Of a stretch of 64,000 bases of DNA, positions 42,425 through 51,513 are shown one piece after another; position 1 is the stretch's first letter; each line of letters opens with the position of its first letter. The notes under the pieces are model-generated. The model was given only the letters and a program-made list of their open reading frames with translations, did no database searches and was not told the DNA's origin. Both the position numbers and the translations under genes were made by a program. The DNA comes from EB88 sp965199135 (GTDB lineage: Bacteria; Acidobacteriota; Terriglobia; Terriglobales; Acidobacteriaceae): positions 620,001 to 684,000 of the forward strand of contig OZ240685.1 of the NCBI GenBank assembly GCA_965199135.1, in the 5' to 3' direction.

Positions 42425-42625
42425 TCACAGGGGCTGTACGTCTGCTGCCTGCCAGCCCTTTGGCCCCTTCACGACATTGAACTGAACAGCCTGTCCCTCC
42501 TGCAGACTCTTGAAGCCATTTGAGTTAATGGCCGAGTAATGCACGAAGACGTCTTCCCCATTCTGGCGGGAGATGAAGCCGAACCCTTTCGCGTCGTTAA
42601 ACCACTTCACAGTGCCTTGTTCCAT
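42425..42625 (-). CDS. Cold-shock protein, CspA family
   Basis: A 66-residue OB-fold RNA/DNA chaperone. RNP1 (KGFGFIS) and RNP2 (VFVHYS) are intact, and length and the N-terminal GTVKWFNDAKGFG are standard. ATG 42625. The 370 bases upstream are gene-free and probably include a long regulatory leader as in other csp genes. No symbol is given because paralogues cannot be told apart. Confidence 0.95.
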   Translation of the reverse strand: MEQGTVKWFNDAKGFGFISRQNGEDVFVHYSAINSNGFKSLQEGQAVQFNVVKGPKGWQAADVQPL

Positions 42626-42998
42626 CGGTGCTTTTCCCTGGGTTAGATTGCGCTGGAGTGAACGGAGCCTGTCTGACGGATACCCGCAGAAAACATGTTC
42701 AGCGCATGCTCGGGCCGGTTCTGTTCTAACGCGCGATCAGTCTAGCAGAGGTATCAGGAGCTCGGTAATACTCTGAGATACAAGTTAGTCGCACCATCGC
42801 TGTTCCCTATGGGCGGCATAACATCGAGCACCATGCCCCCAGGTACGAGCAAGTAACTCCCTCTCGCCGGGGGATGCCAGACTCGCTAACTCGCAGGCCA
42901 GGCCCGGCCCTTACCTCGCCCGCCGCCACCCGGCCCTGCAGCCCCGGCCGGCCTGGGCTATGCTTGTGGGCAGCCCGTCCCGGGCTCACCGGAGCTGC
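42626..42998. other. Gene-free region between csp and the mutarotase-like gene
   Basis: About 370 bases. It holds the 5' leader and promoter of the minus-strand cold-shock gene and the promoter of the plus-strand sugar genes. I see no coding signal in it. A long minus frame crossing from the right is the shadow of the mutarotase-like gene. Confidence 0.5.
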
Positions 42999-43967
42999 AT
43001 GGAAGCCAGCAACACAAACACGCGGGAGCCGCGGGAACTCACCCTCCAGAACGAATACCTCAGGGTCGCCGTGCTCCCCGAGATGGGCGGCAAGATCCGG
43101 TCGATCGCGCTCCAACCGAGTGGCGGCGAGCTGCTGCAGGCGCCCCTCGCGCCCTATGCCCCGCGCACCGCCACCCAGCCCTTCGACGGCGGCGATGGAG
43201 GCGGCTGGGACGAATGCCTGCCATCGATCGCTGCCTGCGAGCTGCCTGTCGGCTCCGCCACCATCCGTGTCCCGGATCATGGCGACCTTTGGCGTCTCCC
43301 CTGGACCGTCGACGAGGCAGCAGAGCACACGCTGCGCATGCACTGCGGCGCCACTTCGCTGCCACTCACGCTCGCTCGCCTGCTCCGGCTCGAGGGCCCG
43401 AACCTCCGCATCGACTACACCCTCCATAATCACGGCACTGCTTCCTTTCCGTATGGCTGGTCGGTCCACCCGCTCTTCGCCGTCGAACCGTACGACCGTA
43501 TCCACCTGCCACCCTCGGTCAAAGAGGTACAGGTCCTTGCCTCTGCGAACGGCCGGGCAGGCACAGCCGGCAGCCGGCAGAGCTGGCCTCTGACCACCAA
43601 CCAGCTCGATGGACAACCCCTTGACCTCTCACTCGCGGGCTCCCTCGACGATGCGGTCGGAGACAAGCTCGTGACGGCAGCACCGGCGGAAGGCTGGTGC
43701 GCCCTCGAGCGCAAGACACTTCGCACCACCCTTACCCTCCGCTTCGACCCGAAGCAGTGCCCGTACCTGGGCCTCTGGATCTGCTACGGCGGTTGGCCGG
43801 AAGGGCCGGGCACCAGGAAGGGCTATACGGTTGCCCTCGAGCCCTGTAATCTCCCCGACGACTCGCTCCACACCTCGCTAGCGCAGGGTGCAGGCGCCCA
43901 TCTGGACCCGGGCCAGGACGCGCATTGGAGTCTCGAGCTCCACACGAGCCCCACAGAAGAAAGGTAG
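42999..43967 (+). CDS. Aldose-1-epimerase-like (galactose mutarotase fold) protein
   Basis: About 322 residues of the large beta-sandwich mutarotase-like fold. LTLQNEYLRVAVLPEMGGKI is the typical entry of this superfamily, and NLRIDYTLHNHGTASFPYGW and LWICYGGWP are consistent. Catalytic His/Glu of true mutarotases cannot be assigned. GGAG lies 4 bases before ATG 42999. galK follows 4 bases after the stop codon, so the two form an operon and a role in galactose or a related sugar is likely. Confidence 0.8.
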   Translation: MEASNTNTREPRELTLQNEYLRVAVLPEMGGKIRSIALQPSGGELLQAPLAPYAPRTATQPFDGGDGGGWDECLPSIAACELPVGSATIRVPDHGDLWRLPWTVDEAAEHTLRMHCGATSLPLTLARLLRLEGPNLRIDYTLHNHGTASFPYGWSVHPLFAVEPYDRIHLPPSVKEVQVLASANGRAGTAGSRQSWPLTTNQLDGQPLDLSLAGSLDDAVGDKLVTAAPAEGWCALERKTLRTTLTLRFDPKQCPYLGLWICYGGWPEGPGTRKGYTVALEPCNLPDDSLHTSLAQGAGAHLDPGQDAHWSLELHTSPTEER

Positions 43968-43971
43968 TTCC

Positions 43972-45138
43972 TTGAACACGAAAGAAGTCGCAGCAGAACT
44001 ACGCACCACCCACCAGCGTGTCTTCGGCGCAGAACCGATCGGCGTCTACTCCGCGCCGGGCCGCGTCAACCTCATCGGCGAACACACCGACTACGCCGGC
44101 GGCTTCGTTATGCCCGCTGCCATTGACTTCGCCACCCTCGCCGCGATCTCACCGCGCACGGACAAGCGCGTCGTGCTCTACTCGGTCAACTTCGACCAGA
44201 CCGTGGAGTACGCGATCGACGCGCTGCCCAGCCACGGCGCCCATGCCTGGAGCGACTACCCGGTCGGCGTCCTTCAGATCCTCCGCGGCGAAGGCATCGC
44301 CTTTGAAGGCTTCTCGCTCTCGCTCGTCGGCGATGTGCCGCTCGGCGCCGGCCTCAGTTCCTCGGCCTCGATCGAGGTCGCAACCGAGCTCGCGCTGCTC
44401 GCGCTTGTCGGCAAGGAGCTCGAGCGGCCACGCATGGCGCTGCTCGCCCAGCGCGCTGAAAACGAATTCGTCGGCGCCAACTGCGGCATCATGGACCAGT
44501 TCATCGCCTGCTGCGGTGCGCACGACCACGCCCTGCTGCTCGACTGCCGCTCGCTCGCCTACAAACTCGCGCCCATCCCGAGCAACCTCTCCCTCGTGAT
44601 TGCGAACACCATGGTCAAACACTCACACGCGGGCGGCGAGTACAACACCCGGCGTGCCGAAGTCGAAGAGGCCACGGCGATCCTGCGCTCGCACCGTCCG
44701 GAGATTCATCTCCTGCGCGATGCCACCCCTGCCGACCTTGAGCAGTGGGGCGGCGACATGCCGCTCAACGTCCTCAAGCGAGCCCGCCACATCATCACCG
44801 ACAGCCTCCGCGCCGAGGCCGCAGCCGCAGCCCTCGATCGCGGCGACCTCCAGCAGCTGGGCGTGCTCATGGCCGAGGCCCACGCCAGCTACCGCGACGA
44901 CTTCGAGGCCAGCTGCCCGGAAGCTGACCTGATGGTCGAGCTCGCAAACCAGCAGCCGGGGCTGATCGGCGCGCGGCTGACCGGCGGCGGCTTCGGCGGC
45001 TGCACCGTCAACCTGGTCGAGGAGACGCATGCAGCCGCGTTTGCACAAGCCGTCGCCGAGGGCTACGAGCGAGAAACTCGGATCAAGCCGGATGTATTCC
45101 TTTGCCATGCCTCGGACGGCGCACAAGCTGTTTTGTAA
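43972..45138 (+). CDS. galK: Galactokinase
   Basis: A 388-residue GHMP kinase that phosphorylates galactose at C1 (Leloir pathway). All motifs are present: the galactokinase signature GRVNLIGEHTDYAGG (residues 30-44), the ATP-binding LGAGLSSSASIEVA near residue 122, the catalytic-Asp region NCGIMDQFIACCG, and the GHMP C-terminal motif LTGGGFGGC near residue 343. It starts at TTG 43972 immediately after the upstream stop, with AAGAAAGG as ribosome site. Other gal genes (galT, galE) are not in the window. Confidence 0.95.
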   Translation: MNTKEVAAELRTTHQRVFGAEPIGVYSAPGRVNLIGEHTDYAGGFVMPAAIDFATLAAISPRTDKRVVLYSVNFDQTVEYAIDALPSHGAHAWSDYPVGVLQILRGEGIAFEGFSLSLVGDVPLGAGLSSSASIEVATELALLALVGKELERPRMALLAQRAENEFVGANCGIMDQFIACCGAHDHALLLDCRSLAYKLAPIPSNLSLVIANTMVKHSHAGGEYNTRRAEVEEATAILRSHRPEIHLLRDATPADLEQWGGDMPLNVLKRARHIITDSLRAEAAAAALDRGDLQQLGVLMAEAHASYRDDFEASCPEADLMVELANQQPGLIGARLTGGGFGGCTVNLVEETHAAAFAQAVAEGYERETRIKPDVFLCHASDGAQAVL

Positions 45139-45142
45139 GCCC

Positions 45143-45961
45143 TTACATCCTCTTCAAAAGAGTCAAAAGGCGCGCGAAACTTTCATCGCGCGCCTTCTTG
45201 TTTTCCGGGCTCGCCTCGGGTGCCTCGCCCGCGCGCATAAAGCCATGCCCCGCGCCCTCATACACCACCGGCTCATACTTCTTTCCCGCGGTCTTCATGG
45301 CTGTGACTGTTGCTGGCACTGTGGACGAGATGCGCGCATCATTGCCCGCGTAGAAGCCATACACCGGCGCCTTGATTCCTGCCATCGCCGCATCCGGAGG
45401 CGGCGGCCCGTAGAACACGAACGCCTCCTTCAGGTCCGGCCGCTGCGTCGCGAACAGGAAGCTTTTGCCGCCACCCCAGCAGAAGCCTGCGACGGCCAGC
45501 TTGCCATTCGCTGCCGGCAGTTTCTTGCCGTAATCCGCGACCGCATTCAGGTCGCCCGTCACCTGGGCTGCGTCCAGCATCGAGACTGCTTTCACCGTGC
45601 TCTCCTGGTCGGCGAAGCTGGAGGACCCGCCACCATTCGGGCCCATCCCGCTCAGCAGATCGGGTTCGACCACGATGTAACCCTGCGCGGCAAGCTCATC
45701 CGCCATCTCGCGTGCCCAGTCTGTCAGCCCGAAGATCTCGTGGATCATGACGATCACGGGAGCCTTTCCCTTCACCTCGGGGTAGTCGACGAAGACCTGC
45801 ACCGCGCGGGAGCCGTTCTGCACCGTGACGTATTCATGGTGTCGCGGCGAGGCTTCGAGCCGGGCTTTGGCCCAGTCCTGCGCGTGGAGCAAGGGGGCAG
45901 CGCCCAGCAAAAACAGGGCAGCTGCGCATCGGGGGAGAGGGGAAAGACTCACCTTCAACAT
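45143..45961 (-). CDS. Exported dienelactone hydrolase-family protein
   Basis: A 272-residue alpha/beta hydrolase with a signal peptide (AALFLLGAAPLLHAQ). The catalytic triad of dienelactone hydrolases is visible: nucleophile Cys in GFCWGGG, Asp in YAGNDARIS and His in GAGHGFM; the oxyanion segment is VIVMIHEIFGL. It hydrolyses an ester or lactone outside the cytoplasm; the substrate is not known. It converges on galK with 4 bases between the stop codons. Confidence 0.92.
   Translation of the reverse strand: MLKVSLSPLPRCAAALFLLGAAPLLHAQDWAKARLEASPRHHEYVTVQNGSRAVQVFVDYPEVKGKAPVIVMIHEIFGLTDWAREMADELAAQGYIVVEPDLLSGMGPNGGGSSSFADQESTVKAVSMLDAAQVTGDLNAVADYGKKLPAANGKLAVAGFCWGGGKSFLFATQRPDLKEAFVFYGPPPPDAAMAGIKAPVYGFYAGNDARISSTVPATVTAMKTAGKKYEPVVYEGAGHGFMRAGEAPEASPENKKARDESFARLLTLLKRM
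45167..45204 (+). terminator. Terminator-like hairpin of galK inside the convergent gene
   Basis: AAGGCGCGCGA and TCGCGCGCCTT form a perfect 11-bp stem around AACTTTCA, followed by CTTGTTTT on the plus strand. It starts 29 bases after the galK stop but lies within the last codons of the dienelactone hydrolase gene. Confidence 0.65.
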
Positions 45962-46201
45962 GGCCGAAAGTGTACTCCGTAAACTTTTCTTCTGGTAAAA
46001 CGGTCGCCGCTCGCCCCCCAGCCCATCACCAAAGTTCGCCCTGGCGTACCGGATGCTTCCCCCGAGGACGACAGCAGCAGCCGAAAGGCATAAAAGGGAA
46101 GGTAGGGATAGTGTGGACAGGGGCGCCGAGACTTCTGCTTCAACACTCTCTTGCTAGACTTTCGGCTAGAGCATAGGAAGCTGGAGTAGCCCCACACCAT
46201 C

Positions 46202-47959
46202 ATGCGCAACGTAAGCACCGCCCTTTATCCGCACGCGACCAACGACAGTCGTACCCCTGTTGCGTACTTCTCGATGGAGATCGCAATCGAGCCGGAGATG
46301 AACACCTACTCCGGCGGCCTCGGCGTTCTCGCCGGCGATACCCTCCGCGCGGCAGCCGACCTCAGCATCCCCCTGGTCGCCGTGACGCTCGCGCATCGCC
46401 GCGGATACTTCCGGCAGATGCTTAGCCCCGATGGAACCCAGACCGAGGTCGAGCAGCCCTGGCCCGTCGATGCCTACACGGAGGAAGAAGCGCCGCGCGT
46501 CGTTGTGGAGCTCGAAGGGCGCTCGGTGTATGTGCGCGCCCTCTGCCACCCCATCGTCGGCGTCACCGGCCATGTTGTCCCGGTGTACCTGCTCGATACA
46601 GACCTTGAAGAGAACGACGCCCGCGACCGCACCCTGACCGACCGGCTGTATGGCGGCGACACCGACTACCGGCTGCGCCAGGAAGCCATTCTTGGTCTCG
46701 GCGGTGCGCGTCTCCTGCTCGCGCTTGGGCTCGACCCCGCCGTCTACCACATGAACGAAGGCCATGCGGCGCTGCTTACCGTCGCGCTCGTCGGCCGCAT
46801 CCTTGCCGGCCGCACCTTCCCGCAGGCAGCCGAAACCGAATTCGACCGGGTACGCGAGCAGTGTGTGTTCACGACACACACACCGGTTCCGGCCGGGCAC
46901 GACCGCTTCTCGATGGATCAGGCACGCCGCATTCTTGGTTACGAAACGGTCGCCATGCTCGAGCGGGCCGGCTGTTGTCACGAGGGCATGCTCAATCTCA
47001 CCTACGTGGCGCTGCGCTTCTCGCGCTTCGTCAACGGCGTTGCCATGCAGCACGGCATTGTGTCGCGTGAGATGTTCCCGGACTATGCCATCGACGCGAT
47101 CACAAATGGTGTCCACTCCGGCACCTGGACCTCGGCGCCATTTCTCGACGTCTTTGATCGCCACCTGCCGCGCTGGCGTCGGGACAACGTCACGCTGCGC
47201 TACGCGATTGACATCCCTGAGACCGAGATCATCGCCGCTCACCACGCAGCCAAGCAGCTGCTGGTTGATGCCGTGCTCGACCGCTCCGGCGAGCAGCTTT
47301 CCGCCGAAGTCTTCACGATCGGCTTCGCGCGGCGCGCTGCCACGTACAAGCGCATGGACCTGCTCTTCACCGACGCCGACCGCCTGATCGCCATGGCCAA
47401 AAAGTACGGCGGCCTGCAGGTTCTTTACGCCGGCAAGGCACACCCGGCCGATGAACCAGGCAAGGCCAAGATCAAGCGCGTCATCGAGCTCTCGCACCAG
47501 CTTTCCGAAGGGCTGCTGAAGATCGTCTATCTCGAAAACTACGAGTGGAAGCTCGGCGGCCTGCTCACCAGCGGCGTCGACCTTTGGCTCAATACGCCCA
47601 AGCGTCCCTACGAAGCGAGCGGCACCAGCGGGATGAAGGCTGCGCTCAACGGCGTGCCGTCCCTCTCGATTCTCGATGGCTGGTGGATCGAAGGCTGGAT
47701 CGAAGGCGTCACCGGGTGGGCGATCGAGGACCGCGAGGATGAGATGGAGGAAGCCCTGTCGCTCTATGAACAACTGGAAGAGGTGATCCTCCCCATGTTC
47801 CACAAGCAGCCAGAGCTCTGGCGCCGCGTGATGCGCTCTGCCATCGCGCTGAACGGCTCATTCTTCAACACGCAGCGCATGGTGGAACAGTATGCGCTGA
47901 ACGCCTACTTCCCACAGCCCCTGCGGGAGAAGACCCCGTCGGCGGTGGCGGCAGACTAA
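46202..47959 (+). CDS. glgP: Alpha-glucan (glycogen) phosphorylase, short GT35 form
   Basis: A 585-residue phosphorylase that releases glucose-1-phosphate from alpha-1,4-glucans. The sequence has YFSMEIAIEPEMNTYSGGLG, HMNEGHAALLTV, TTHTPVPAGHDRF, TNGVHSGTW, and the pyridoxal-phosphate site EASGTSGMKAALNG (Lys near residue 478). Length and motifs fit the TIGR02094 short class rather than the 800-residue classical enzyme. The 240 bases upstream are gene-free. A strong hairpin follows the gene. Confidence 0.93.
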   Translation: MRNVSTALYPHATNDSRTPVAYFSMEIAIEPEMNTYSGGLGVLAGDTLRAAADLSIPLVAVTLAHRRGYFRQMLSPDGTQTEVEQPWPVDAYTEEEAPRVVVELEGRSVYVRALCHPIVGVTGHVVPVYLLDTDLEENDARDRTLTDRLYGGDTDYRLRQEAILGLGGARLLLALGLDPAVYHMNEGHAALLTVALVGRILAGRTFPQAAETEFDRVREQCVFTTHTPVPAGHDRFSMDQARRILGYETVAMLERAGCCHEGMLNLTYVALRFSRFVNGVAMQHGIVSREMFPDYAIDAITNGVHSGTWTSAPFLDVFDRHLPRWRRDNVTLRYAIDIPETEIIAAHHAAKQLLVDAVLDRSGEQLSAEVFTIGFARRAATYKRMDLLFTDADRLIAMAKKYGGLQVLYAGKAHPADEPGKAKIKRVIELSHQLSEGLLKIVYLENYEWKLGGLLTSGVDLWLNTPKRPYEASGTSGMKAALNGVPSLSILDGWWIEGWIEGVTGWAIEDREDEMEEALSLYEQLEEVILPMFHKQPELWRRVMRSAIALNGSFFNTQRMVEQYALNAYFPQPLREKTPSAVAAD

Positions 47960-47997
47960 GCGTCGGTACTCACCCGGAGCGAAGCATTCGGCAAACA

Positions 47998-48026
47998 GAC
48001 AGGCGCGGCCAATGGCCGCGCCTGTC
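47998..48026. terminator. 13-bp perfect hairpin between convergent genes
   Basis: GACAGGCGCGGCC and GGCCGCGCCTGTC pair perfectly around AAT, between the phosphorylase and hydrolase stop codons. No T-run is present on either strand. Confidence 0.65.
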
Positions 48027-48031
48027 GTCAC

Positions 48032-48727
48032 TTACGCGAGCGAAGCGGCACTGGTGCGAATAAACTGCACCACCACATCCGGCTTCGAGAGCTGCACCAG
48101 GTGGCTCGCCGCCACTTCCTCGGTACGCGCCCCGATCCGCTGCGCAAGCTCCCGCTGCGTTTCCGGTGCAAGGATGCGATCATCCGATGTCACCAGGTAC
48201 GCGCTGGGTTTGCGCTTCCACGCCGGGTCGGACAGCTTCGCTTCAAAGAGCTTGTAGCTTACCGGCTTCTGCACGGCAACTGCCAGGTTGATGATGCCGC
48301 GGTGGAGGTCATGCCCGAGAGCGTCAGCAGCGAACGCCCCGTCCATCCATATGAACCCATTCGCATCCGGCCCAACCGTCATCGGCGCTTCTGCGGGATG
48401 GCGGCTCGCCAGGCTGCCGAACACCTCGTCCGCCTCGGGAGCAAAGGCCGCGACATAGACGAGCGCCTGCACCTTCGGATTGTTCCCCGCAGCCGAGATC
48501 ACCGCGCCTGCATACGAGTGGCCGACCAGCAGCACGGGCCCGTCCACGTGATCGAGCAGCAGCTCGACGGCAGCAACGTCTGCTTCGTACGACGTAAGCG
48601 GCAGCTGTGCCGCGTGAACCGTGTAGCCTTCGTGCGCCAGCGGAATCAGTACATTCGTCCAGACACTTCCATCCGACCATGCGCCATGTACGAGCACAAT
48701 CGTTGCCTTGTTGCGTTCCCCTGCCAT
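48032..48727 (-). CDS. Alpha/beta hydrolase
   Basis: A 231-residue cytoplasmic hydrolase of the EstC/salicylate-esterase-like group. IVLVHGAWSDGSVW carries the oxyanion region, VGHSYAGAV the nucleophile Ser, and AASHLVQLSKP the C-terminal His, with Asp in YLVTSDDRILAP. ATG 48727 follows GAGGGACAC. The frame upstream is not conserved. It lies 37 bases downstream of the LLM oxidoreductase gene and may share its transcript. Confidence 0.9.
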   Translation of the reverse strand: MAGERNKATIVLVHGAWSDGSVWTNVLIPLAHEGYTVHAAQLPLTSYEADVAAVELLLDHVDGPVLLVGHSYAGAVISAAGNNPKVQALVYVAAFAPEADEVFGSLASRHPAEAPMTVGPDANGFIWMDGAFAADALGHDLHRGIINLAVAVQKPVSYKLFEAKLSDPAWKRKPSAYLVTSDDRILAPETQRELAQRIGARTEEVAASHLVQLSKPDVVVQFIRTSAASLA

Positions 48728-48764
48728 GTGTCCCTCGTTCTCTGTTGTTGTGTTTCGCCGATAC

Positions 48765-49853
48765 TTACCGTGCCAGCGCAGCCTGCGGTTCAGCCGCGTC
48801 TCGCGCAATCGCCCGGAGACTGAGTACTTCCGCAAGCAGCGAGTACGAGCGAAGTCGTGCCGCATGGCTGTGCGTGATCGTATTGACAACCACTTCTGTA
48901 AGCCCCAGCGAAGCAGCCATGGTGCCAAGCTCGCGCCGTACCGTCTCGGGATTGCCCACGATGTACCGCGGGAACTCGCCCTCTTCGCTTCCCGGCATGG
49001 ACGCAGCGCCGAACGGGCCATCGCCCTCGCGTAGCTCGCGCAGGGCATTCTCTGGACTCGCAACCGGTCGGCGATCGCCCTGGCGGATCCGTCGCTGCAG
49101 CAGCCGCACACTGCTGTGCAGGTAGCGGGCCTCCTCGTCGGTGTCCGCAACGATGACGCCTACCGCCGCCGTTGCCTGGGGCTGCCGGAGCAGGTGCGAC
49201 GGCTGAAAGACCTGCCGGTAGCGATTGAGTGCCTCGCGCGTTGCCACCGGACTGAAGAAGTGGGCAAACGCATACGGCATCCCCCACTGCGCGGCAGCAG
49301 TGGCACCCCATAAGCTTGAGCCGAGCAGCCATACCGTCGGACCGCCCGGCGCGGAGGGTGAAATATGGACGCGCGAAAAGGGGTGGCCTGGAGGAAACCC
49401 ATCGCCCTGGCCGAGCCACGCGAGCAGCTCCGCCATCTGCTCGGGGAAGTCGTCGGCCGGCATGCTGCTGCGATCGCGGCGCAATGCCTGCGACTCCACG
49501 GGCCCACCACCCGGCGCGCGACCGACCCCAAGGTCGACCCGACCCGGGTACATCGCATGCAGCGTCTGGAACGTCTCCGCCACCTTCATCGGCGAATAAT
49601 GCGGCAGCATGATGCCGCCCGAACCGATCCGGATTGACCGGGTCGCCGCGCCGATCCGTGCCAGAACCACCTCGGGCGCCGAGCAGGCCAGCGTCTGCAT
49701 CGCATGATGCTCCGACATCCAAAAGCGCCGGTACCCCAGGCCCTCCACGTGTTGCGCCAGCTCAACCGAGTTCGTGAGGGCCTCGCCGGCGCTCGATCCC
49801 TCGGGAACCGGAGACTGGTCCAAGACCGATAAATGGAGCTCTTGTTCTGCCAC
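48765..49853 (-). CDS. LLM-class flavin-dependent oxidoreductase (luciferase-like, MsnO8 type)
   Basis: About 362 residues of the bacterial-luciferase fold using FMNH2. LSVLDQSPVPEG at the start, RRFWMSEHHAM, IRIGSGGIMLPHYSP, RVDLGVGRAPG and PTVWLLGSSLWGA are typical of the 'luciferase family oxidoreductase, group 1'. The GTG at 49853 has an AGGGGG ribosome site. It diverges from the HAD-UbiA gene with 135 bases between them. Substrate unknown. Confidence 0.92.
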   Translation of the reverse strand: MAEQELHLSVLDQSPVPEGSSAGEALTNSVELAQHVEGLGYRRFWMSEHHAMQTLACSAPEVVLARIGAATRSIRIGSGGIMLPHYSPMKVAETFQTLHAMYPGRVDLGVGRAPGGGPVESQALRRDRSSMPADDFPEQMAELLAWLGQGDGFPPGHPFSRVHISPSAPGGPTVWLLGSSLWGATAAAQWGMPYAFAHFFSPVATREALNRYRQVFQPSHLLRQPQATAAVGVIVADTDEEARYLHSSVRLLQRRIRQGDRRPVASPENALRELREGDGPFGAASMPGSEEGEFPRYIVGNPETVRRELGTMAASLGLTEVVVNTITHSHAARLRSYSLLAEVLSLRAIARDAAEPQAALAR

Positions 49854-49972
49854 GCTGCGTCCCCCCTCAGCCCCGAACCGGGCCTCTTTACTAGATGTCG
49901 CGAGGACCGGGAAGGCGCAAACAGCGTCGGACACGTGGCCGTCGTCATGCGGGAGTGGAAACGTGTAAATGC

Positions 49973-49978
49973 TATACT
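49973..49978 (+). promoter_or_regulatory. -10 box of the HAD-UbiA gene
   Basis: TATACT lies 10 bases before the ATG at 49989. If used, the transcript starts only a few bases before the start codon, which also lacks a Shine-Dalgarno sequence. No clear -35. Confidence 0.45.
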
Positions 49979-49988
49979 CTCCCTGCTC

Positions 49989-51470
49989 ATGACAGATGGA
50001 GTCAGCTTTGCCACCGCCACGGGTCACCCCCAGGCGCTCCCCGATCCGCACACGACGCGACCGCTGTGCGTTGACCTCGATGGGACCCTGGTCAAGAGCG
50101 ATACGCTCGTGGATGCGCTGCTGGTCATGGTTCGCACCCACTCCGGAGCACTACTCCAGGTACCAGGCTGGATCAGCAAGGGCAAGGCCACTCTCAAGCG
50201 CGAAGTAACCGAGCGGGTGCAGCTCGATGTCGCCCACCTGCCCTATAACAAGCCACTGCTCGCCTACCTGGAAAAGCAGCGCGGCCTCGGCCGGCGGATG
50301 TACCTTGCGACGGGGGCCGACGCCGGGCTCGCCGAGCGCGTCGCCCAACACCTGAACATCTTCGACGGCGTGCTCGCGAGCGATGGACACGTCAACCTGA
50401 CCGGCAAGAACAAGCTTGCCTCGTTCCAGGCCCAGTTCGGCGAGCACGGCTTTGATTACATCGGCAATGCGCGACCCGACATCACGCTGCTGACCCATGC
50501 TGGCTCGCCCATGGTGGCAAATCCCGACAGTGCACTCCGCAGTGCGATCCGCTCGCGGCAGTTTGTTCCCACCGAGACCTTCATCGACCATGCCTCGCCG
50601 CTCAAGGCCTTTCGTCGAGCCGCCCGCGTGCACCAGTGGGCCAAGAATGTCCTGATCTTTGTGCCGATGCTGCTGGCCCATGCGCTGAACACACGCACCT
50701 TTCTTGAGGCCGTTGCCGCATTCCTCTGCTTCTCCCTTTGTGCCTCGTCGACCTATATCGTGAACGATCTGCTCGATATCGAGGCCGATCGCCGTCACCC
50801 GCGCAAGCGCCGCCGCCCCTTCGCCTCGGGCGATCTCCAGGGAAAGACCGGGGTGCTTCTCTCGGGCGGGCTGCTGCTCTTCTCCTTCGTCTTTGCGGCG
50901 ATCCTGTCTGAGAAGTTCCTGGTCTACCTGCTGCTCTACCTTGTTTCGACGCTTTCCTACTCGCTCTATCTCAAGCGTGTGGTGCTGGTCGACGTGGTCC
51001 TGCTCTCCGGGCTTTATACGCTTCGGCTACTGGCAGGCGCTGCAGCAACCGGGATCCCGATCTCGCCGTGGCTGGCTGGCTTCTCGATCTTTCTGTTTCT
51101 CTCGCTGGCGATGGTCAAGCGCTTCTCCGAGCTCCAGAACCTGCGCGCCGCCGGCCAGGTTCCCTCGAACGGCCGCGGCTACCTGCTCAGCGACACCGAG
51201 CAGCTCCGTGCTTTCGGTACCTCGAGCGCCTACGCCTCGGTGGTCGTCTTCTCGCTCTACATCAGTGGCCGGGATGTTACTGGCTTGTATGCACACCCCC
51301 AACGCATGTGGTTGATTACGCCGATAATGATCCTATGGATCAGCAGGGTATGGCTCCTGGCCAGCCGCGGCGAGCTCGATGAAGATCCGGTGATCTTTGC
51401 GCTGACAGACCGGATGAGCATGCTCCTTGGCCTGGCTGCCGTCTGCGCCATCCTGCTCGCGATCATCTAG
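49989..51470 (+). CDS. HAD phosphatase-UbiA prenyltransferase fusion (decaprenyl-phosphate phosphoribosyltransferase-like)
   Basis: A 493-residue two-domain protein. Residues 24-200 form a HAD phosphatase: motif I CVDLDGTLV, motif II LATGAD, and motif IV DYIGNARPDI. From about 215, VHQWAKNVLIFVPMLLAH begins a UbiA-type membrane domain of about nine helices with the Mg-binding NDLLDIEADRRHPRKRRRPF (from about 259). The UbiA half resembles the enzyme that joins phosphoribosyl-pyrophosphate to polyprenyl phosphate (Rv3806c type). The HAD half could remove the 5-phosphate. It is followed by DprE1- and DprE2-like genes. The start is ATG 49989. Confidence 0.88.
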   Translation: MTDGVSFATATGHPQALPDPHTTRPLCVDLDGTLVKSDTLVDALLVMVRTHSGALLQVPGWISKGKATLKREVTERVQLDVAHLPYNKPLLAYLEKQRGLGRRMYLATGADAGLAERVAQHLNIFDGVLASDGHVNLTGKNKLASFQAQFGEHGFDYIGNARPDITLLTHAGSPMVANPDSALRSAIRSRQFVPTETFIDHASPLKAFRRAARVHQWAKNVLIFVPMLLAHALNTRTFLEAVAAFLCFSLCASSTYIVNDLLDIEADRRHPRKRRRPFASGDLQGKTGVLLSGGLLLFSFVFAAILSEKFLVYLLLYLVSTLSYSLYLKRVVLVDVVLLSGLYTLRLLAGAAATGIPISPWLAGFSIFLFLSLAMVKRFSELQNLRAAGQVPSNGRGYLLSDTEQLRAFGTSSAYASVVVFSLYISGRDVTGLYAHPQRMWLITPIMILWISRVWLLASRGELDEDPVIFALTDRMSMLLGLAAVCAILLAII

Positions 51471-51513
51471 GCAAGGCCGAGTCTTGCCGACTGCTCCAAG
51501 AAAGGTGCCACCG

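Noticed and set aside
42807..43616. A 269-codon minus-strand frame opposite the mutarotase-like gene
   Set aside because: No motif, and the plus strand has family content, a ribosome site and coupling to galK.
46166..47803. A 545-codon minus-strand frame opposite the glucan phosphorylase
   Set aside because: Shadow of glgP; the plus strand has every phosphorylase motif.
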